DNA of 64,000 nucleotides. Origin: Whitmania pigra (Eukaryota; Annelida; Clitellata; Hirudinida; Haemopidae). Under the pieces are notes generated by a model, which did not search any database, was not told the DNA's origin, and worked only from the letters and a program-made list of their open reading frames with translations. Of the stretch, positions 39,601 to 48,475 are shown piece after piece. The DNA lies in assembly GCA_021613335.1 (NCBI GenBank), contig JAJTWR010000228.1:636501-700500 (forward strand), written 5' to 3'. The first letter of the stretch is position 1. Each line of letters opens with the position of its first letter. The position numbers were made by a program, and so were the translations under genes.

Positions 39601-40622
39601 TGCTGAAAAAAAATAATAAGTATCACTGAATTCAGATCACTATGTCACTCTGAGCCACCTATCCACTAACTTCTACAATAGAACTCCTGCAATAACACTT
39701 CTAAAATACTTGTTCTCAGCTCAAACATGTCCACAAGTTTCCTGCTAAATTTTGGTAGCAGGTTCTTGAACTCACATCGATTTCGATATGAAAACTGAAA
39801 TTTACGGTCAATTAATTTAAGCTTCATTCACACATTTATAACTTATCTTACTCAAAAAGATGTATTGCTTTAGGGAAAAAAGTAATCTAAACTAACATCA
39901 ACAATTTTTTGAAGAGGGGATTTCTGAGAAACATCAAAGACATCAATAGGACCTAAAATGTTATAATAAATAAAGCTTTATGTCAAAACTATCCAAGCAA
40001 TTCTTTTTTTAGAGCCAACCTGGCATCACGGTGGAATAAGAAAAAGAATTTAAGTTCTTTTCCAAAAATGTCGCCAACTTTGTTGTTTCACATCTCAAAA
40101 GACGGTCTTCCAAATAAATGGCATGAGCCCTGCCCTGGCAATCATAGTCCAAAGCTTCAAAAGCCTGACCAAAAGAAGATGTATTACAACTTTCGAGCGA
40201 ATTCCCATGGGATATTATAGCAAACCATACTTGGATAACTTTCAGGTGGTATTGCACAGGTTCACATTTTTGCTTTACTATATCAAAGAAGTCGTTTAGA
40301 TTTATTGTAGTCTTCAAAAAAATGAAAGTTCGGTTTTAATTGTTACACAACATCAATGGCCTTCAGTATAAGCAAACCTCAAAATTAGGAGAGGTGTCAT
40401 TCAGGTAATTTAAGAAATCTTCCTCAAAAAGTGCGTAAAACTGTTTGGGCTTCAAATTCCTGACAGGATTTTAATTAAATTAATATGCAACACAGAAAAA
40501 TAATAAGTTAGTTATTAACCAAACCTTGTCTGAATCAGCTTTTTCAGGATGCTTTCAACAAAAAGATAAGAAAAATTAAGTGTAAGAGATTCGTCGCATT
40601 TTTTGTCCGTAAGTCTACTCAT
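15179..40622 (-). CDS. ZZEF1: ZZEF1-like protein: EF-hand-like N-terminus, tandem ZZ zinc fingers, no DOC domain seen
   Basis: A giant gene of about fifty exons; the vertebrate protein is close to 3,000 residues, and this one looks nearer 2,000. The start is at 40622 (MSRLTDKKCDESLTL). An EF-hand-like loop (AFEALDYDCQGRA) lies in exon 40020-40311. The next exons (FSYRNRCEFKNLLPKF, then VLYIWLLKFIGSISS) match human ZZEF1 segments on either side of its DOC/APC10 domain, which is absent here. ZZ1 (CDFC, CTEC, CVKC, then GNHMPYH) lies at about 25.65-25.79 kb and ZZ2 (CNGC, CSQC, CTGC, then HNSDH) at about 25.1-25.35 kb. Later landmarks are ILFGLLARLLPP, IVLVGFPR followed by FEIIDVETRRK, GNKFYHKLDGGSI and LWVRLLSLF; they match the human C-terminal half in order. 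The stop is near 15179 after a 70-base intron. A Glu-rich tract lies at about 27.64 kb. Family members are proposed histone-tail readers through ZZ. Several exon joins (36-35 kb, 20.8-19.0 kb) are not resolved. Confidence 0.85.
15632..15668. repeat. (AAT)n microsatellite
   Basis: About 12 AAT units in a ZZEF1 intron, followed by A/T-rich sequence. Confidence 0.95.
16453..17875. mobile_element. hAT-like DNA element with 8-bp target duplication, decayed
   Basis: The left end reads CAAAGGTGGGCAATATTTTG. The right end read inward is CAGAGGTGGGCAAAATAC, a common hAT terminus. The flanking 8-mers are ATGACCTT (16445-16452) and ATAACCTT (17876-17883), 7 of 8 identical. Both ends carry sub-terminal GTATTT/AAATAC words. 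The interior has no convincing transposase: the frame at 17303-17521 is not recognisable. It contains a large imperfect inverted repeat and an ATTAATCGATT-rich block near 17660. It lies in an intron of the ZZEF1-like gene. Confidence 0.7.
16641..17035. repeat. foldback (imperfect inverted repeat) inside the hAT-like element
   Basis: The left arm (about 16641-16733) contains GCACATAGGCTA twice. Its reverse complement matches the right arm (about 16959-17035), which contains TGCGCAATAGTCTATGTGAG and further CTATGTGTGCAA units. The arms are about 80-90 bases, with a gap of about 16 bases in one arm, separated by about 225 bases of AT-rich sequence. Confidence 0.7.
19453..20791. repeat. 41-bp direct duplication, two copies 1.3 kb apart
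   Basis: The words ACCAATTTTG, AATTCATCCATTTT and CGACCAAAACAAATG occur in the same order at 19453-19493 and at 20750-20791, with only a few differences. The interval between them is intronic. The right copy lies just past the end of a ZZEF1 exon (KARMDESYKKALFKKV) and makes that exon look longer than it is. Confidence 0.7.
25511..25610. repeat. 25-bp minisatellite, four copies
   Basis: Four consecutive 25-base units of the form TAGAACTTAAATTGAATAAA plus ATATA, with a constant period and few substitutions. It lies directly beside the ZZ1 exon of the ZZEF1-like gene, on its donor side. Confidence 0.95.
29111..29336. repeat. (ATT/ATC)n microsatellite
   Basis: About 225 bases of mixed ATT, ATC and GTT triplets in a ZZEF1 intron. 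The poly-Tyr, poly-Leu, poly-Ile and poly-Met frames seen here on both strands come from the repeat. Confidence 0.97.
33028..34385 (+). mobile_element. hAT transposon, defective copy with perfect 8-bp target duplication
   Basis: The ends are CAGTGATGGGCAAAATAAAT on the left and, read inward on the right, CAGTGATGGGCAAAAATC. CTGTAGAC occurs immediately outside both ends (33020-33027 and 34386-34393), a perfect 8-base target duplication as hAT elements make. Both ends carry repeated sub-terminal words such as GATTCGATTTG. The interior carries the broken transposase listed separately. The element lies on the plus strand in an intron of the ZZEF1-like gene. Confidence 0.93.
33382..34135 (+). pseudogene. 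hAT transposase, broken
   Basis: The frame begins with SHLELYKDAKEKD, the tail of a BED zinc finger whose front is lost. It then runs through HASTDLWNSRSFEPIIGVKF, the first conserved hAT block. A TAA at 33887-33889 interrupts it. The same frame continues with YGLQSIDIGYFVTDNARNML; DNARNM is the second conserved hAT catalytic block. The C-terminal dimerisation domain is missing. It cannot encode an active enzyme as it stands. The exact hAT subfamily is not clear. Confidence 0.88.
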
Positions 40623-41584
40623 AACTGAGTTTTGTTCTGCTCCAATCCAACTATGCGCAAATATCACCTCAAGACACCTCAACGACGCAAACAGAAACCC
40701 ACATACATTATTATGTTAATAGCCCTATGCATTGCATTTTCTGCGCATGTAAAAAAACCATCAAATCATTCATAAATTGTATCAAACAAGTTTTAACGCT
40801 TATTAAAATAAAGAAACGTAAACTTGAAAACATCTGTCTAAGCCTCTTTCCAATTGAATCATAGTGGAATGTTCAAATAAGTGAATAAAAAATAAAGCTT
40901 ATTGTTATCGTTCTGGACAAATTAATACGTGAAAAAAAACAACCTAATCACGAATCTCAATAATATATAAAAATGGCATAGTTAAATTTATAGTTTTAAA
41001 CCGACATAAGGGAGAGTTGCTCTGAATGGACATATCGGATGGCCATCTCGCTGCTAGCTTCTTTGTAACTTCAAATAATTTTTAAAGCTGGCAGAGGCTA
41101 TCCTAATTGTCCAGTGGTCTAGAACGCTTTGGAGGGGACAGAACACTGGAACAGCCCTATGTAGGACAGGCAATTGATATTTTAAAAAAAGTTATTTTTC
41201 ACTGGTGCCTAGTTCACAAAGATAATCCATTAAATCTTATTGGATGAAATTAAAAACTAATTTCCAATAATTAACCAACTTTTTTTAACTGTTGCTGTAA
41301 TCAATTTAGTAGAGGTCAATAGGTTGTGTTTCTCGAAATTTTGAGAATTTCCTCAGTCTTAATAGTATTTGACTGGGACATAATGCCTTCATTTAAAATG
41401 CGATCACCATTGTTTTTGAATTTGCCTGTTGCGAATTTTGCATAAATTGCAACATAACGTAAGAATTTACAATCCTTAATAAAATTTATGCATTAATTCC
41501 TCCAGAATTTGCTATGTAGGATGTGTTCGTACTCCGATTCGTTACATTTCATCTACCGATATCTTTGATGTGTGACTTATAAAA
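40623..41584. promoter_or_regulatory. divergent intergenic region, ZZEF1-like / PLCXD
   Basis: Start codons of two head-to-head genes are 962 bases apart, so the region must hold both promoters and 5' UTRs. I see no TATA-like element that I would trust in this AT-rich DNA, and no further exons. It leaves no room for large unseen N-terminal exons of the ZZEF1-like gene. Confidence 0.5.
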
Positions 41585-42842
41585 ATGGGTTCTTCTTTTT
41601 CTTCCGAACTTTGCGAAGAGAAATGGAGTAATAATTCTTCGTGGATGACTGAACTACCTGAACGTCTTCACTGCATTTCCTTAACCAAAATAGCAATTCC
41701 AGGTAAGTATCTCTCTAAGGAGTAATTATCGAGCGTTTCAAGTTTTGCTAGGCTTACAGATATTCATTCTTATTTAAGTTTATTTATTTTCAGGCTCCCA
41801 TGATTCATTCACTTATGACATAAAGAAAAGCAATGACATCTGCAAAGTTAATATTCCTGAATTTTTAAGAAAGCTCGTCAATTGTCGTTTTGTTCGATAT
41901 TTTATTTATAACTGGTCCATCACCCAGACTTTAAATGTTATCGATCAATTGGAAAATGGAATCCGTTATTTCGATATAAGGGTGGCATTTAAGGTAGAGA
42001 GGGATAAACGTCTGGCTTTCTATGTTCACGGCATGTATTCTCGAAAAATTTTGCAATATTTAGAGGAGATGAAAGAATTTCTGGAATCACATAGGAAAGA
42101 GGTATGTGCAGTTTAGGATAGCCTTTTTAGAATTTATTTAGCATTGGGGTTAGATTTAACATAAATTAGATTTAAAATAAATGAGCTGATGCTTGAATCT
42201 GTTGAATGCTTTGAGGTTGTTCTATTGGATTTCAACCATTTCTATGACATGTTCTCAGATGATCACTGTCAACTTATTGAAAATGTCTTGGATATATTTG
42301 GATCCATGGTAAGCACATATAAATTTGTTTGATTTAATCTGGGTTCACAAAATTCAAAGGCTTTGTGCTTGCTTTGAAAGGTATGCCCTGTTAGAGATTT
42401 GGACACTCTGTCTTTAGAATGGATGTGGAGTAATGGGTACCAAGTCATTATCATCTATCATTGTTCTTGTGATCCTGTTCATGAATTTTTGTGGTCTGCA
42501 TCATCTATAAGATCACGGTGGCCAGACAAGAGGTCATGTGAAGACGTTGTGAAATTTCTTGATGAAGAATGGAGCAGAGAAAGGGAATTTCCATCCAAGT
42601 TTAAAGTTTACCAGGAAGTTCTAACACCCGATATCAATTTTATCCTCAAACGAATCAGACAAAACTTAAAGGAATCCCTCATTGACTTGAGAGCCTTTGA
42701 AAAGTTTGTGAAGTGGATCCGTTCGAGGCCATCCAGAGCAGAAAGTGAAATACTGAAGAATCAAGCAAATATCTTCATTGCAGATTTCATTGAATTAAAT
42801 GGCTTTGCTGATGCTGTAATCAGCCTAAATTTTGTAAAATAA
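41585..42842 (+). CDS. PI-PLC X-domain-containing protein (PLCXD family), 4 exons
   Basis: Exons 41585-41702, 41794-42101, 42216-42308 and 42381-42842 join in frame to about 326 residues. The start MGSSFSSELCEEKW precedes ERLHCISLTKIAIPG and SHDSFTY, which holds the first catalytic His of the X domain. ENGIRYFDIRVAF follows, then YVHGMYS, which holds the second catalytic His. ESHRKE joins VVLLDFNHFYDMF across an intron, as in PLCXD1-3. The C-terminus ends DFIELNGFADAVISLNF, again family-typical (FI..D.. near the end). There is no Y domain, PH or C2 domain, as expected for PLCXD proteins. The family is thought to hydrolyse or bind phosphoinositides; the physiological substrate is poorly known. 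I cannot choose between PLCXD1, 2 and 3. Confidence 0.93.
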
Positions 42843-45064
42843 TCTGCAATTTTTGTTACCTCTTGAAGTGCGTTAGGCTAAAAAAAATTTTGATTGTAAC
42901 TGCTTCCTAGTGTTCCTAAATCTTAATCATTATGATGTTAGTTTTCTTTCAAATTTCCTTTCTTTTTGGACTTTACAACTCTACCTCAATTATTTTAAGG
43001 AGTTCTGATGCATTAAATATATTGGAATTAACTCAAGAAAAATTTGATTTTGGATTTACATGCTCTCACTTGTGAAAGAATATTATATTTATAAATATTA
43101 TTATAATGTATGGCTTTTGGAGAATTAATCTCAAAGAAAAGGTGGCTCTTTAATATATCTGGGTCATGGTGCATTGTCGAGGTAAAAGTCGACCAACTTG
43201 TGGAAGATGTGAGATGCTGAAATAGATAATAACTGGGCTTAATCATGAACCAATCACTGACTATGTATATTTGCTTGTATTTAGCTAATCATTTGAGTGC
43301 ATTATGTGTTTGAATGTGTCTTCGATCCTAATCTTAATAGCTCTGAGGCCTTGCTGCAACTGGACTGGCTACGTATATATCACTGAATAATTTATAAAAT
43401 ATCCTTACTCATCTATTGAACTTTGCCACCCTATCTCAACCATCTCATTCACCACCTCCAAATCAATGATCATCTTCACCAACCAGTCCATGAATCATCC
43501 ATCACCAATCGAGGCTTTTGCCACGTTTTGCCCTATGTCTGGAACATACATGCTGTCATTTGGTTCCAGTTATCGATGCTATTCATCTCAAGAGACTCAT
43601 CAAGAAATCTATCCAAGAACCAAGATGTCTTTGATGCCATTATCATTATTATTATCATCATTATCATTATTATTATTATTCGAAGACACTTTCTAATTTT
43701 TCTACCATTATACTCCCTGAGTTGTGATCACAATGCATCACAATTATTGACATTATGTTGCCACATGAAACAAGGAAAGCAACCATCCAGCTAACCTGCA
43801 CTTTATATGACTGTGACTTACAAAAATGATTTGAGGCAGAGAGGAAATGGAAAACCATCTCATCATTTAAAAAAAATTAGTGCAAATATAGAGCAAATCT
43901 GCACTGACTCGGACATTCCTAAAGCCACTATAGCAGTGGTGCGCATGTCTAACATGAGGCTAACAGGAAAAAATCAGGCTCTCAGTCAATTTCCGTGAGG
44001 TCTTGAATGAACAGTTAGTCAGCACCGATAGTAAAAAGATATACATCTCCAAATTCAAAAAATTCTTTCTCACTGGACTAACAAACAGCCAAGTTACATA
44101 CTAATTCCATGGTGTGCGCAGCTGTGCCTCACTGATGATATGTCAAAGCTTGTAGCAGACATGCAGCCTCAGCCATTACATTGACTTGTGTGCTCTCCTT
44201 AACTTAAAACTATCAAGATTTACTATGTTCATCAGCCCATCTAGTTCACAACTTGTACATGTGTTTTATTGCCCGCGTTGTCTGTTGATGAGGTATAAAT
44301 TTTGTAGTCTATTTTACACTGTCTTATTGTCTCAGCGGTTATCTGTTATTAACAGTTAGTAATTGGAGTGAAGTTAGTTCACATCCAATGAGGTGAACCA
44401 CACAAGTCAGTTGTGCTCGGTTAACGAATTTAGTCTGCAACAGAGTTTGTAAAAATACTAATTTTTCGTCAATAGAACTTTATTTCAGTTGTATGTATTC
44501 AATCTGCAGGTATACAGAAACATAGAAATAAATTTAAATATAATCAGTCAAACATGGAAGAAAAATCATAAGCAATAGCATAATAATAATGGTATTTCTT
44601 TCACCCTCTGGCGGCAATAGAAGACAAAAAATAATTTCGAAAAATACATTTTTTGACGACCTACCCTAATCGTACAAACTATTAAGTTATTCGAGGATGA
44701 GAAATTTAGACAGATCAGTTTCATTTATTATTGATTAAAGGTGATTGATAGTTTGAGGTAATTGGGATAGTAATTGTTGATTGTATTTATATTGCTGAAT
44801 TTCAAATCTATCTTGAATGTTTGGAGGTTTACCGAGATGAGGTGTCTAGGCTGGGAATGCTATTGTGACAATATTTTTATTCTAACTGTAAATTTGTTTT
44901 AGATTAATACATTTAAAGCATAATTTTATGAGATATGACCACCATGTGTTGTGAATTTATAAAAACATAAACAAAATTTTTATATGGCAGTCTGAAACCA
45001 AACATTATATTACTGTTTACTTATCAGTGAGCGGTTTTAGGACTCGCTGGGAAGTCTATCAGTC
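42843..45064. other. intergenic region between PLCXD and DDX47
   Basis: Apart from a LINE fragment with a microsatellite tail at 43320-43685 I see no gene. A 63-codon frame at 43807-43998 (DLRQRGNGKPS at its start) is unrecognised. The presumed DDX47 promoter lies at the right end. Confidence 0.4.
43320..43685 (+). mobile_element. 3' fragment of the same CR1/L2/Rex-like LINE family
   Basis: The plus strand reads NLNSSEALLQLDWLRI, PPYLNHLIHH, then LHQPVHESSITNRGFCHVLP. These match the end of the reverse transcriptase at 7.7-8.9 kb (NLNSSKALTQLHWLPI, PPYLHHLICH, LHQPVHKSSIVNRGFSHASP) with frameshifts and gaps. It ends in an (ATT/ATC)n tract at 43643-43681, like the triplet tail of the 7.7 kb copy. 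It is a 5'-truncated dead copy. Confidence 0.85.
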
Positions 45065-48000
45065 ATGACAGAGAAATGTACTTTTGGTTCACTGGTATTT
45101 AACTACTGTATCTATTTATTATATATTGTTAGTTTGAAATGAATGAATTAATACTGCGATAAGCTATATTTAAATTTAAGTGAAGTTATCCGCACTTCTA
45201 TCTTTACAAAACAAAAACAGCCAAATTTTGCTTTGATATAGAACACATATAAAAGTACTAAGATCGAAATTTTTTAACTTTTTAATTAATTAGTTATTTT
45301 TAACAAAATAAACTTTTACTCCATACTAATCTTTTTAAATTGTCGGATAGAGCGTGGATAGCTTCACCAACGTTTAAATTTATATAATTGATTGTACAAT
45401 ACATATATACATGGATGAAAGGGAATCATGGATATCCTGTGCGATGCATGTGAACGCATGAACTGGAAAGAGCCATCCAAGATCCAGCAGGAAACTATTC
45501 CGGCCGCACTCTCTGGTCATGATGTGATTGGTCTCGCGGAAACTGGATCTGGAAAGACTGGTGCCTTTGCTTTGCCAATTGTGCAGTCATTGTTAGAGAA
45601 GCAAACCAGGTTTTTTGCTTTGATTCTGACTCCAACAAGGGAACTTGCTATCCAAATTGCTGAACAGTTTGAAGCCCTGGGTGGTTCCATTAACTTGAAA
45701 TGTGGTTAGTTTTCTAGCTTAAAAAGCAGCTGTGTTTTTATTTTAAATGTATAATAACTGATATTACATATTTGAATTTATAATAACATTGTCTGTAGAT
45801 TATTAATAATCTAAAAGACACATTAGTGTATCACAAAAGATTGAAAAACATCTATATTAATTAAGTTAAATAGTAATTGAAATTTGTTAATTCCCTAATA
45901 GTTAATTACTGTCTCCTGGTAGGTGGTTATGTAATTTTGATTTTTTTGCAGCTGTAATCATGGGAGGAGTGGACATTAAAGCACAAAAACAGATGTTGGA
46001 AAAGAGACCTCACATAATAATTGGTAACATTCTTATCAAGTTGATGCAATGTCTTAGTAGCAGACATTGAATATCTAAAATGCATTTACTGTAACAATAT
46101 TCACAAAAAGCTAATTGCATTCCGCTTGACCTTCCAATGGAAAACATTTTATACAAATAATATTTTAATAAATAATTATATTGATTGTTGACACTTTTAT
46201 GAGAAGTTTGGTGGTAAAATTTGTATAATTGATGTATTTGTATAAGTAAATACTTATATAACGACAGCAACTCCAGGTCGCATTGTTGATCATCTTCGTC
46301 ATACAAAAGGCTTCCACCTGAAAACACTCAAATATTTGGTATTTTTCTTCCCTCTCAAATTTTAATTGAAAATTTAATTTAAATTGCTAATGAAAAAAAT
46401 TGACAACAATTCAATAAATTCAATAGGTCCTTGATGAAGCAGACAAATTACTGAATAAGGATTTTGAGAAGGAGGTAAGAAATCAATCAAGTATTTATTT
46501 GAATTAGCAATGTCTGAAATGAATATCACAATTTAAAATATACTATATCACTTGATACTATACAGATTGATGCAATTTTATCTGTCATTCCTAAAGAGAG
46601 AAATACATTTCTATTCTCTGCCACAATGACTAAAAAGGTCAGCAACAAAGTTTTTATTTGCTATTTTGATTAGCTTGTCAAAGCTGGCTTAGGAAAGCAT
46701 CAAGTCACATACATACAGTCTGATAGTAGAAAGATTGACAATTCATGATTTTTAATAAGATGAGCTTTTCTTGTCATTGGATTGAGGCACAGGTTTTTAC
46801 TACCAATAGTCAAACCAATGGTTTTTTTTTCCAAATTTCCAGGTTGACAAATTGCAGAGAGCATCCCTTCAAAACCCAATTCTTATAGAAGTTTCTAACA
46901 AGTTTCAGACAGCTTCTAAGTTGAAAAGTTGGATGCTTGTCACACCCCAAAACCAGAAGGTCGGCATTGAAATGTTAACCTTGAAAGTGACAATGATATC
47001 ACTTGCCTATTATAGAAGTATTTTTTATTTGTCATGTTTTTAAACAATTTATTTGACCAATTAAAATTTATTCTAGGTCAACATTCTTAACCTAGTTGAA
47101 AGTCTATATGCACTATCTTTATTGGAATTAAACCAATGCAAATGTTCTTACTCTATAATGTGTCTCAGCCATATCAATACATTTTAAAAGCATAATGATT
47201 ACTGCAAGTCGTCTAAAATATCTTGACATTTGCTTTAAGCTGGTATTTCTCACCCATTTGCTCAATGAATTGGGAGAAAAAACCATTATAATATTCTGCA
47301 ACACTTGTGCAACAACAGAAGAGACAGCAGTGACTCTCAGGATTCTTGGATTTGTTGCAATCCCCCTGCATGGTCAGCTCAGCCAGGTATACAACTTGAT
47401 AAACTGTCCATGTCACAATAGGATCGTGCTTTTATATCACTTTCCACAAATTCATACAACATATCAGCACATCCTTTATTTAATTCCTTGAGTTTGCATA
47501 TCCTTGCAAAAACTTGCACTTGATTATAAAACTTTCAAACCTAGGAGTCACTTTGATGAGATAAATAAAAAAGTAATTTCCATATAATTTTTTATTTCTG
47601 CCAGAACCAAAGACAAGGGCTGCTCACAAAGTTCAGAAGCAAAGAACGTTCAATTCTTGTGGCTACTGATGTTGCTAGCCGTGGGCTAGACATACCCCAT
47701 GTTGATGTAGTAATAAACTTCTGTGTCCCTCTCCACAACAAGGATTTCATTCACAGAGTTGGGAGAACAGCTAGAGCAGGGAGGGATGGGGAAGCCTACA
47801 CCTTTGTTACACAGTAGGTTTTATTTGCTATGAACATAAAATAATCCATTACTAAGTTTAAATCTATGTAAAACATGATCCACTCAAGCAAATACATTCT
47901 AATCCTAATTTTAATCTTTAACCCTAACTATTCAATTTCTGCAAAATTTCAAACTTCATAAAATCTCTTAGATATGATGCATTGGTATTCAATGAGATTG

Positions 48001-48415
48001 AGGCTCAACTAGGTTACAAAATTGACAAATACGAAGCAAAGAAGGAAGAGGTAATGATTCTCGCCAAAACAGTGACTGAAGCACATGAATTAGCTGTTAA
48101 GGTGAGCGGCGACTCAATATTTCTTCAGATAAAATGACACAAATGAATTTTATTGTCACCCATCAAATTTATTTTACTGAATGAAGAAATTCCAAAAACA
48201 TTTATTGAAAATTAAATGGAAAATTCAATTATCTCCCAGAATTTGAAGTCATTAGTTATTTGTTTCTCCATATTAAAATAATCTTTGAGCTATTATTAGT
48301 TATTATTATCTGCAATTTTCAGGAACTTGAAGACAACAGAAAAAATAGGGGCAAGAAAAGGAAAAACTCCATTTATGATGTTCCCATACAGAAATTTAAA
48401 AAGAAAAAATATTAA
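45065..48415 (+). CDS. DDX47: DDX47/Rrp3-type DEAD-box RNA helicase, 11 exons
   Basis: ATP-dependent RNA helicase needed for small-subunit rRNA maturation in the nucleolus. Exons: 45065-45094, 45422-45704, 45952-46023, 46268-46338, 46427-46474, 46566-46637, 46843-46959, 47240-47386, 47605-47813, 47972-48101 and 48323-48415. They sum to 424 codons with the stop, with consistent phases. Motifs in order: Q motif ([13 protein letters not shown]), I (AETGSGKT), Ia (PTREL), II (LDEAD), III (SAT), IV (IIIFCNT), V ([12 protein letters not shown]) and VI ([11 protein letters not shown]). [17 protein letters not shown] and HVDVVINF match DDX47 over other DEAD-box proteins. The lysine-rich tail is nuclear-like. 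The first coding exon is only 30 bases ([10 protein letters not shown]), found because it restores the family sequence [12 protein letters not shown]. It lacks the longer acidic N-terminus of the human protein. Confidence 0.96.
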
Positions 48416-48419
48416 TAAA
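48414..48419 (+). promoter_or_regulatory. polyadenylation signal overlapping the DDX47 stop codon
   Basis: The stop TAA at 48413-48415 is part of TAATAAA, so the AATAAA hexamer starts inside the stop codon. The transcript would end within about 10-35 bases, leaving a very short 3' UTR and running toward the TRIM-type gene on the other strand. Confidence 0.65.
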
Positions 48420-48465
48420 AAGTCAGAATTTTGCATTAATCATCTTAAACCACATAGTGACAAAC

Positions 48466-48471
48466 TTTATT
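48466..48471 (-). promoter_or_regulatory. polyadenylation signal of the TRIM-type gene
   Basis: AATAAA on the minus strand four bases after the TAA stop at 48476. Cleavage 10-30 bases further on would fall close to the DDX47 cleavage region on the opposite strand. Confidence 0.65.
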
Positions 48472-48475
48472 GTTC

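Noticed and set aside
15179..40622. UBR4 or a HECT-type giant ligase as identity of the big gene
   Set aside because: No UBR box, hemi-RING or HECT motifs were found. The landmarks match ZZEF1 in order from end to end.
43807..43998. 63-codon plus-strand frame (DLRQRGNGKPS)
   Set aside because: It is short, unrecognised, has no splice or start context and lies between transposon remains.
43942..44130. CAGTGGTGCGCATG and CAGTGAGGCACAG as ends of a further hAT element
   Set aside because: The ends are poorly matched and the flanking 8-mers (CACTATAG and ATGATATG) differ.
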